From the NCBI GenBank assembly GCA_002713705.1, contig PAUJ01000033.1:7574-19141 (forward strand): a stretch of DNA of 11,568 bases, written 5' to 3'. Made by a program: the position numbers and the translations under genes. Of this stretch, positions 1 through 5,668 are shown one piece after another (positions within the stretch are counted from its first letter, which is position 1; the number at the start of each line of letters is the position of its first letter). The DNA is from Flavobacteriaceae bacterium. Lineage in GTDB: Bacteria > Bacteroidota > Bacteroidia > Flavobacteriales > Flavobacteriaceae. The notes beneath the pieces were generated by a model, which had not been told where the DNA came from, made no database searches, and saw only the letters and a list, made by a program, of their open reading frames with translations.

Positions 1-81
1 AGAAAAAAATAGGATGATTAAAAATAAAATTTTCTTTATAAAGTTATCTTGTGTGTTATATTTTAATAGGTATGAGTTCAA
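1..81 (-). CDS. N-terminal fragment of a probable exported protein, cut by window edge
   Basis: An open frame runs from a TTG at 81-79 to the window edge: 27 codons with no stop, and a TAA directly upstream of the TTG. The conceptual start is M-N-S-Y-L-L-K-Y-N, and a basic-hydrophobic segment follows at residues 15-27 (IKKILFLIILFFS), which looks like the n- and h-regions of a signal peptide or lipoprotein signal. It begins 20 nt after the permease stop on the same strand, so it is probably the next gene of that operon. A secreted partner such as a substrate-binding lipoprotein is an inference; nothing visible identifies the mature protein. The TTG start is supported because folP and cdaA in this window also start with TTG. 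A chance open frame remains possible at this length. Confidence 0.45.
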   Translation of the reverse strand, partial: MNSYLLKYNTQDNFIKKILFLIILFFS

Positions 82-101
82 TTATAGTTTTTATAAATTT
101 T

Positions 102-1175
102 TCAATTTCTAATTTTCGGATCTAACCATCCATAAATGACATCTACAAAAATATTAATTAGTATAAATAACGATGCAATAACAATAACAGCTCCCATGAT
201 AACGGGTAAATCTAATGTATTTAATGCATCAACAATTTCCTTCCCTAAACCATTCCATCCAAAGATATACTCTACAAAAACTGCACCTGCTAACATAGAT
301 GCAAACCATCCAGAAATAGCAGTTATAACTGGATTCATTGCGTTTTTTAAAGCATGTTTTCTAATTATTGAAAACTCACTTAACCCTTTCGCTTTTGCTG
401 TTCGAATGTAATCGGTACTCAAAACCTCTAATAATGAATTTCGCATTAACTGACTTACAACTGCTAAAGGTCTAATTCCTAAAACTACCGCCGGTAATAT
501 TAGATTCTTCCATTGGATAAATGTTCCATTACCAAAATCATCAACTTCATATAAACTTCCTGTCATATTTAATCCGGTATAGTTATGAAGCAAAAAACCA
601 AAAAACCAAGCAAATAATATAGCACTAAAAAAAGAAGGAACACTCATTCCAAAAGTACTTATCAACTGAATTAATTTATCGATCCAGCTATCTTTATACA
701 TTGCCGAGATAACTCCTAAGGACATTCCTAAAAACATAGCAATAAAAATAGATGAAATTGCAAGTACAATTGTATTAGGTAACGTTTCTAAAATTACAGT
801 ACTTACTTTTTTTCCATTTTTCTGAAATGATTCTCTTAAATAAGGTGCTTTTAAAACCATATTTATTTCTCCAATACTAAATAACTTAAACCCTAAATAT
901 TTTTTATCGGAAAAGTAGCTATGATCCTCTTTGCTTAAACTATGAAATGATATGGGCGAAAGATCATTTAAATAATATGCATATTGCTTACTAAGAGGTT
1001 GATCAAACCCATATTTCTTTTTTACAATTGCAACTTGTTCTGCTGTTTCATTTTGCCCTAACATCATTCTAGCTGGATCACCAGGAAGAATATTAAACAA
1101 TAAGAAAACAACCGTAACTACCCCAAAAAGAGTAAAAAATGCATATCCTATTTTTTGTAGCAAATAACTAATCAT
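102..1175 (-). CDS. DppB/OppB-type ABC transporter permease
   Basis: This is an inner-membrane permease of the binding-protein-dependent transport family (BPD_transp_1), in the DppB/OppB/NikB group that imports dipeptides, oligopeptides or nickel. The N-terminus (MISYLLQKIGYAFFTLFGVV) has the group's first membrane helix, followed by LFNILPGDPARMMLGQ and a periplasmic segment (about residues 30-125). Further helices lie near 135-158, 172-197, 225-243, 285-305 and 325-348. The EAA-type loop that contacts the ATPase is visible at about 255-282 (DYIRTAKAKGLSEFSIIRKH, then ALKNAMNP). The 357-residue length fits flavobacterial members, whose periplasmic loop is longer than in E. coli DppB. No partner permease (DppC) or ATPase is in view upstream, so the substrate cannot be assigned. 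The start is ATG at 1175-1173. Recognition of the family is firm; peptide specificity is not. Confidence 0.9.
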   Translation of the reverse strand: MISYLLQKIGYAFFTLFGVVTVVFLLFNILPGDPARMMLGQNETAEQVAIVKKKYGFDQPLSKQYAYYLNDLSPISFHSLSKEDHSYFSDKKYLGFKLFSIGEINMVLKAPYLRESFQKNGKKVSTVILETLPNTIVLAISSIFIAMFLGMSLGVISAMYKDSWIDKLIQLISTFGMSVPSFFSAILFAWFFGFLLHNYTGLNMTGSLYEVDDFGNGTFIQWKNLILPAVVLGIRPLAVVSQLMRNSLLEVLSTDYIRTAKAKGLSEFSIIRKHALKNAMNPVITAISGWFASMLAGAVFVEYIFGWNGLGKEIVDALNTLDLPVIMGAVIVIASLFILINIFVDVIYGWLDPKIRN

Positions 1176-1504
1176 TATTATATCGTAGCTTATTAATATT
1201 TTATAATCAAAATATTATACTTTGTAGCTTAAAAGGTTTTCGATATTTAGCAAATTAGCTAATGATATCTTTGTACTTAAATACAAATATAATAATCTAT
1301 AGCTATCAAATGAGCTTCAGATTGTTTCTTTTCAAATACTCACTAAGTTGTTTAGTTATAACAATTCTATAAGCAGAATCGATTAGTGTAATGATTAAAT
1401 TTTAAATATTAAAGCTAACCACAGCACATAGGCCTTTTATGAAATTTATAAAATTAGCTAAAATTAATTAATCTAAAATTTAAACGGTTTTAGCAGGTTT
1501 TAAT
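1176..1504. other. Long intergenic stretch, no convincing gene
   Basis: About 330 bases between the permease start and the end of the displaced DUF285 tail hold no recognisable gene. They include low-complexity AT runs, a 10-bp palindrome (attagctaat, about 1254-1263) and two isolated TANNTTTG-like boxes: 1284-1291 on the minus strand, which could be a -7 element for the permease, and 1266-1273 on the plus strand. Neither has a TTG at the normal 17-23 nt spacing. A 31-codon open stretch without a usual start codon lies at 1306-1401 on the minus strand and reads in protein-like fashion (LIDSAYRIVITKQLSEYL); it may be a gene remnant or chance. No clear hairpin terminator is visible. Confidence 0.5.
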
Positions 1505-1570
1505 TTAAGATGTACTGTTAATGAAATTCGGTTTTGCTAATATCCATTGAGGAGTATTGTAACTGAACTC
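1505..1570 (-). pseudogene. Out-of-frame 3' end of the DUF285 gene
   Basis: In the frame reached by skipping one base of the T run at 1578-1571, reading does not stop at the TGA (1571-1569). It continues for 21 more codons to a TAA at 1507-1505. The added peptide begins EFSYNTPQWILAKPNF. From memory of DUF285 proteins in Bacteroidota, their usual C-terminus has an NTPQW.L.KPNF-like ending after the last W-x-V-x-N-V repeat, so this looks like genuine coding sequence left behind by a +1T insertion. Restored, the protein would have 221 residues (CDS 1505-2171 minus one base). Alternatives are a base-call error in the homopolymer, slippage during transcription, or a phase-variable tract. Confidence 0.7.
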
Positions 1571-2171
1571 AAAAAAAATCATTAACATTTTCACTCCAAG
1601 AACTTAAATTTTGGTTAAAAGCAAAAGCACTGCGAAACATGCGAGACATGTCATTCACACTACTCACGTCCCAAGAACCTATATCTTGATTGAAATTACT
1701 AAATGCAAACATCCGATCCATATTAAGTACATTACTCACATCCCAACAATTTAAAAGTTGATTAAAAACAGAAGCACTAAACATAGACTCCATATTTCTG
1801 ACGTTGCTTACATCCCATTTTTCAATAGGTTGATTAAAAGCATTAGCATTACTAAACATATATTTCATAGAAGTCACTCTACTTACGTCCCAATTACCAA
1901 TAGATTGATTAAAAGTATTTGCATTACTAAACATATAACTCATGTCTGTTACATTGCTCACATCCCAATCAAAAATGGGTTCGTTAAACAAAGTTGCCTT
2001 AAAAAAAAGTCTCTTCATAGTAGTTACCTGAGAGGTGTTCCAATTAGAAATATGTCCGTATTTAACCTTTGCTTTTTCAGCATTTTGAATCCACTCATTA
2101 ACAGCATTAATTATTGATTCATTATTAAATTCAACAAGAATCTTTTTATTGGGGATTTTGTTTTGTTCCAT
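1569..2171 (-). CDS. DUF285 / BspA-type repeat protein, C-terminus displaced by frameshift
   Basis: This 200-residue protein is built of 24-25-residue repeats of the DUF285 type (PF03382; the bacterial surface protein 26-residue repeat). An N-terminal cap (about 1-43, ending YGHISNWNTSQVTTM) leads into units starting at W44, W69, W94, W119, W143, W167 and W192, with consensus W-D-V-S-x-V-x-x-M-x-x-M-F-x-x-A-x-x-F-N-Q. The fourth and fifth units are one residue shorter. The cap matches the usual domain opening, so the 5' end is complete; the start is ATG at 2171 with a stop just upstream in frame. No signal peptide, lipobox or membrane helix is visible, which is unusual for a family often described as surface-associated. 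The C-terminus stops early at a run of eight T; the remaining coding sequence lies in another frame at 1505-1570. It is monocistronic, behind the terminator of the DoxX operon. The function is unknown; repeat domains of this kind are generally thought to bind proteins or surfaces. Confidence 0.8.
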   Translation of the reverse strand: MEQNKIPNKKILVEFNNESIINAVNEWIQNAEKAKVKYGHISNWNTSQVTTMKRLFFKATLFNEPIFDWDVSNVTDMSYMFSNANTFNQSIGNWDVSRVTSMKYMFSNANAFNQPIEKWDVSNVRNMESMFSASVFNQLLNCWDVSNVLNMDRMFAFSNFNQDIGSWDVSSVNDMSRMFRSAFAFNQNLSSWSENVNDFF

Positions 2172-2225
2172 GATTTAAACTAGTCTTTCCAATAAATATA
2201 GTTACTTTATTAGAATTATAGTAAT

Positions 2226-2257
2226 AAAATTAGGTGTATTATGTTACACCTAATTTT
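2226..2257 (-). terminator. Intrinsic terminator of the DUF1599-DoxX operon
   Basis: A perfect 13-bp inverted repeat (AAAATTAGGTGTA pairing with TACACCTAATTTT) encloses a 6-nt loop. It lies 33 nt past the stop of the DoxX-like gene, and the minus-strand transcript ends the stem in UUUUAUUAC. The sequence fits a rho-independent terminator. It also isolates the DUF285 gene as a separate transcription unit. Confidence 0.75.
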
Positions 2258-2289
2258 AATATTGAACTAAGGTCTCAATGAGACAATTG

Positions 2290-3393
2290 CTAATTATTAT
2301 TCGATAGTTTTAATTTTGAAACATCATTCCAATGTAATTTCTCAATAATAGTTCCATTGTGTAATTCAATTAAAGAAGGATTGCTTCGAACAACAGTTTT
2401 TAATGCAGTTTCATCACAAAAATAGAAATCAAAGTCTAACTGGTATTTTTTAGTTAATGCCTCAGTTACTTGTGGACTAGAAGCCGAAAGCCCAATAACT
2501 TTATAACCATTTCTTATTGCTTTATCAGTTGCTTCTTTAATATTAGCAAAACCTTCTGTTTCAGAATTACTAATACTGTAAGCAATCACAACAATTAAAT
2601 TATCTTCTTGCAAAAAATCAGCAGAAAAATCTTCTCCGTCACGTTCCATAGTAAAATCGTGTATTGGTGGCTCGTAACCTTCTTGAATCATGACGGTTTC
2701 TACAGTATATTCTCCTTTTTCTTTTGGAAAATCTCCATTAGTGACGATTACTTTTTCAACGCCATTATGAGTAAAAGTCCATCGATATTCAAAAATTGGC
2801 TGAGCAGCATTTGAGGGGTAAGACATACCTTCCAAAATATTAGATCCAATTTTGTAGGGTCTAAAATCTACTACCGGTAAATGCTGCAGCACATAATACC
2901 CAAAAACCATACATGCAATAAAAGTAAGATAAACTATTATTTTTTGAAGATTTGTAGTGAAAATTGGTTGAATGAAATTTCTTCCAAAATATATAATTAG
3001 CAATAAAACTAACAATACAATATCTTTAGAAAAAGATTCCCAAGGAGTTAATTTAATAGCATCCCCAAAACAACCACAATCGGTAACTTTATTATAAAAA
3101 GCAGAATAAAAGGTTAGGAATGTAAAAAAGACAATCATTAATAACGAACTCCAAATAGTGAACTTTTTAGCGTAGCCCAGAAGTAGCATAGTTCCTAACA
3201 TCACTTCAAAAATCACAACAAAAATAGCAATCAATAAAGCAAATGGTATAAATATTTCTAGATCAAGAACCTCTGGAGCAAAATAATCTTTTAACTTAAA
3301 TGAAAATCCAACAGGATCATTCAATTTAATTAATCCACTAACAATAAATAAAACACCAACTAATATTCTGGAAAGGTTTACAATTCGTTTCAT
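2290..3393 (-). CDS. DoxX/BT_3928-like membrane protein with thioredoxin-like C-terminal part
   Basis: The N-terminal 140 residues form a DoxX/MauE-type four-helix membrane domain: helices near 8-24, 45-72, 78-100 and 122-140, with the opening VNLSRILVGVLFIVSGLIKL and the conserved motif DCGCFGD (C106, C108) after helix 3. A fifth hydrophobic helix lies at about 152-170. Residues 240-360 resemble a peroxiredoxin/thioredoxin-fold domain (FTMERDGEDFSADFL, then VVIAYSISN, then NGYKVIGLSAS, then RSNPSLIELHNGTII) but lack a CXXC active site; C326 is the only cysteine there. The length (367) matches the flavobacterial BT_3928-like family. A redox role at the membrane is an inference from the fold and the CxC motif; the biochemical function is not established. 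It is translated 23 nt after the DUF1599 gene and ends before a hairpin terminator. In many flavobacteria I recall tpiA next in this position; it is absent here. Confidence 0.85.
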   Translation of the reverse strand: MKRIVNLSRILVGVLFIVSGLIKLNDPVGFSFKLKDYFAPEVLDLEIFIPFALLIAIFVVIFEVMLGTMLLLGYAKKFTIWSSLLMIVFFTFLTFYSAFYNKVTDCGCFGDAIKLTPWESFSKDIVLLVLLLIIYFGRNFIQPIFTTNLQKIIVYLTFIACMVFGYYVLQHLPVVDFRPYKIGSNILEGMSYPSNAAQPIFEYRWTFTHNGVEKVIVTNGDFPKEKGEYTVETVMIQEGYEPPIHDFTMERDGEDFSADFLQEDNLIVVIAYSISNSETEGFANIKEATDKAIRNGYKVIGLSASSPQVTEALTKKYQLDFDFYFCDETALKTVVRSNPSLIELHNGTIIEKLHWNDVSKLKLSNNN

Positions 3394-3416
3394 AGGTCTA
3401 TATTATTTTAAACGCG

Positions 3417-3956
3417 TCATTTTTTATCTAAAAGTATCAATGCAAAAATAGCATAATTAATCATGTCTTGGTAGTTAGCGTCTATACCTTCAGATACTAG
3501 TGTTTTTCCCTTATTATCTTCTATCTGCTTTACTCTAAGCAATTTTTGTAATATTAAATCGGTGAGGGAACTCACTCTCATATCTCTCCAAGCTTCTCCA
3601 TAATCATGGTTTTTATCCATCATTAATTGTTTGGTGATTTTGATATGCTTATCGTATTCACTAACTGCCTCCTTCATCTTTAAATCAGGTTGTTCAACAA
3701 TACCTAATTCTAATTGCACCAATGCCATAATGGAATAATTAATAACACCAATAAATTCACTTACTTGACCCTCATCTATTTTTTGCACTTCATTCTTTTG
3801 CAATCCTCGTATTCGTTGCGTTTTAATAAATATTTGATCGGTTAAAGAAGGCAATCTAAGTATTCGCCAAGCACTTCCATAATCTTTCATTTTATTGATA
3901 AACAAGTTTCTACAAGTTTCTACAATTTTATCGTATTGTTTTGAAGTATCTGCCAT
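3417..3956 (-). CDS. Tandem DUF1599 protein
   Basis: The 179-residue protein is an internal duplication. Copy 1 (about 8-85) has YDKIVETCRNLF, then KDYGSAWRILRLPSLTDQIF, then a helix ending INYSIMALVQLELG. Copy 2 (about 100-178) has YDKHIKITKQLM, then HDYGEAWRDMRVSSLTDLIL, then INYAIFALILLDKK. The shared signature D-Y-G-x-A-W-R-x-x-R-x-x-S-L-T-D marks DUF1599 (PF07659). The domain is all-helical with conserved acidic and basic residues; I recall it being linked to nucleotide metabolism or modification, but no reaction is proven. It is the first gene of the operon with the DoxX-like gene and diverges from folP across a 52-nt gap. The ATG start at 3956 is well placed. The coding strand holds a 10-bp tandem duplication near the 5' end (3902-3921). 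Confidence 0.88.
   Translation of the reverse strand: MADTSKQYDKIVETCRNLFINKMKDYGSAWRILRLPSLTDQIFIKTQRIRGLQKNEVQKIDEGQVSEFIGVINYSIMALVQLELGIVEQPDLKMKEAVSEYDKHIKITKQLMMDKNHDYGEAWRDMRVSSLTDLILQKLLRVKQIEDNKGKTLVSEGIDANYQDMINYAIFALILLDKK
3902..3921. repeat. 10-bp direct tandem duplication inside the DUF1599 gene
   Basis: The unit acaagtttct occurs twice back to back, and a third partial copy (acaattt) follows. Because 10 is not a multiple of 3, the copies encode different residues (within VETCRNL on the minus strand). Gain or loss of a unit would shift the frame at about residue 14. It may be chance, since the sequence is AT-rich. Confidence 0.5.
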
Positions 3957-4008
3957 TAGGTCTGTAATATTTTCCGTAAATTTCGCTTAAATAAATCAAT
4001 TTAAAAAA

Positions 4009-4839
4009 TTGAAAACAATTAATTGTAAAGGAAACCTTATCGATTTATCAACACCCAAAGTAATGGGCGTTATGAATTTAACACCAGATTCTTTTTATGA
4101 TGGTGGAAAACTGACCTCTAAGAAAGAAATTCTTCTTCAAGCTAATAAAATGCTAAAAGAAGGAGCTACATTTTTAGATTTAGGAGCATACAGTTCTAGG
4201 CCTGGAGCACAGTTTGTTTCAGAAAAAGAGGAGATACATCGACTACTCCCTGTAATTAAAATTTTATTAGATGAATTTCCCGAAACCCTCTTGTCGATTG
4301 ACACCTTTAGGAGTAATGTTGCAAATGAAAGCATTTATGCCGGTGCATCATTAATCAATGATATTTCTGCAGGGACATTAGATGATCATATGTTTAAAAT
4401 AATTGCTCAACATCAGGTTCCATATGTGATGATGCATATGCGAGGAACTCCAGAAACAATGATGCAAAACACCGATTACAGGGACCTAACAAAAGAAGTT
4501 ATTTATTATTTTTCTAAAAGAATTGCCAAAGCACGATCTTTTGGAATTAATGATTTAATTGTAGATCCTGGTTTTGGTTTCTCTAAAACGTTAGATCAAA
4601 ACTATGAACTTTTCAATGATTTGGAACTATTTAGGCATTTAAATGTTCCTTTGCTGATTGGTATTTCAAGAAAATCAATGATTCAGAAAAAAATTAAAAC
4701 AACAGCAGCCGATTCATTAAATGGAACCACTGCACTACACGCCATAGCTATCCAAAAAGGTGTTTCTATACTTAGAGTACACGATGTTAAAGAAGCTTTT
4801 GAAACGATTAATCTATTACAAAATTTGAAGTTTCATTAA
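4009..4839 (+). CDS. folP: Dihydropteroate synthase
   Basis: This cytosolic TIM-barrel enzyme condenses p-aminobenzoate with 6-hydroxymethyl-dihydropterin pyrophosphate to give dihydropteroate in folate synthesis; it is the sulfonamide target. All the hallmark blocks are present: MGVMNLTPDSFYDGG (19-33, N23), FLDLGAYSSRPGA (55-67, the flexible loop), LLSIDTF (94-100, D98), INDISAGT (116-123), VMMHMRGTP (140-148), VDPGFGFSKT (185-194, D186), GISRKS (218-223, K222) and RVHD (256-259). The length of 276 is normal. The start is TTG at 4009: an in-frame TAA lies at 3988-3990, no ATG or GTG falls between, and the next ATG (residue 19) would remove the first strand. cdaA follows 33 nt downstream on the same strand, an arrangement common in Bacteroidota. 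No promoter with good spacing is evident in the 52-nt divergent gap. Confidence 0.96.
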   Translation: MKTINCKGNLIDLSTPKVMGVMNLTPDSFYDGGKLTSKKEILLQANKMLKEGATFLDLGAYSSRPGAQFVSEKEEIHRLLPVIKILLDEFPETLLSIDTFRSNVANESIYAGASLINDISAGTLDDHMFKIIAQHQVPYVMMHMRGTPETMMQNTDYRDLTKEVIYYFSKRIAKARSFGINDLIVDPGFGFSKTLDQNYELFNDLELFRHLNVPLLIGISRKSMIQKKIKTTAADSLNGTTALHAIAIQKGVSILRVHDVKEAFETINLLQNLKFH

Positions 4840-4872
4840 TAAAAAACTACATTTACAAAAAGCTGAATCTCA

Positions 4873-5646
4873 TTGGAATTATTAGACATAAGAATCATTG
4901 ATGTTATAGATATTGTACTAGTTGCATTTCTATTATATTACATCTACAAATTAATCAAAGGCACGGTGGCAATCAATATTTTTATTGGAATTGTAATCAT
5001 TTATGCTATCTGGAAAGTAACAGAACTTTTAGAAATGGAAATGCTTAGTAAAATTCTAGGAGGGTTTTTAGGAGTAGGAATGGTTGCTTTAGTAGTTGTT
5101 TTTCAACAAGAAATTAGACGTTTTTTATTAATGCTAGGATCTGCCAATTTCAGTGCCCGTAAAAAATTTTTAAAACAATTTCGATCCACTTCAGATTCAA
5201 AGTTAGTTTCAACAATCGATGCAGTTACTCAAGCTTGTAAGAAAATGAGTAAATCAAAAACCGGAGCGTTAATTGTTTTTGAACGAAATAATAGTTTGGA
5301 CTTTGTTAAAAGTACAGGTGACGAAATGTTGATTGAAATTAACCAACCCATTATTGAAAGTATTTTTTATAAAAACAGCCCTTTGCATGATGGAGCTACT
5401 TTAATCGAAGATAACGTTATTACTGCTACAAGAGTTGTACTTCCAGTAACCAATGACAATGATATTCCAGAACGTTTTGGATTGCGGCATAGAGCTGCCG
5501 TAAGTATTACTGAAAAAACAGATGCTGTTTGCATTACAGTTTCTGAAGAAAGCGGTCAAATATCCTATATTATGGATGGCAATTTTGTGCTTTTTGATGA
5601 TATTGAAGAATTAAACGAATTGCTTGAAAGGGATTTATCGTCTTAA
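4873..5646 (+). CDS. cdaA: Membrane diadenylate cyclase (c-di-AMP synthase)
   Basis: CdaA/DacA-type enzymes join two ATP molecules into cyclic di-AMP, a second messenger for osmotic and cell-envelope homeostasis. Three membrane helices are predicted at about 11-27, 33-50 and 62-78, followed by the linker VVFQQEIRRFL (75-85) and the DAC domain (about 105-255). The catalytic motifs are intact: GALIV (131-135), LHDGAT with D173-G174-A175, and RHRAAV with R205-H206-R207. The length of 257 is typical. The start is TTG at 4873, because a TGA lies two codons upstream in frame; the product (M)ELLDIRIIDVIDIVLVAF matches the usual N-terminus. Unlike the Firmicutes cluster, no CdaR (YbbR-like) regulator or glmM gene is adjacent, so local regulation is not visible. 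The gene converges on the ABC exporter with 22 nt between stops and no hairpin, so transcripts may overlap. Confidence 0.95.
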   Translation: MELLDIRIIDVIDIVLVAFLLYYIYKLIKGTVAINIFIGIVIIYAIWKVTELLEMEMLSKILGGFLGVGMVALVVVFQQEIRRFLLMLGSANFSARKKFLKQFRSTSDSKLVSTIDAVTQACKKMSKSKTGALIVFERNNSLDFVKSTGDEMLIEINQPIIESIFYKNSPLHDGATLIEDNVITATRVVLPVTNDNDIPERFGLRHRAAVSITEKTDAVCITVSEESGQISYIMDGNFVLFDDIEELNELLERDLSS

Positions 5647-5668
5647 CAAATATCAATTTTTAATTTTT

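Noticed and set aside
136..411. 91-codon plus-strand frame opposite the permease
   Set aside because: It lies wholly inside a well-conserved permease gene and has no recognisable domain.
1266..1291. TANNTTTG boxes as promoters in the permease upstream region
   Set aside because: Neither box (1284-1291 minus, 1266-1273 plus) has a TTG at 17-23 nt; the nearest for the minus-strand box is 15 nt away, so they were not called as promoters.
1758..2117. 119-codon plus-strand frame opposite the DUF285 repeats
   Set aside because: It mirrors the repeat periodicity of the opposite strand and resembles no protein family.
5647..5668. Possible terminator between cdaA and the ABC exporter
   Set aside because: The 22-nt gap is T-rich but has no inverted repeat.
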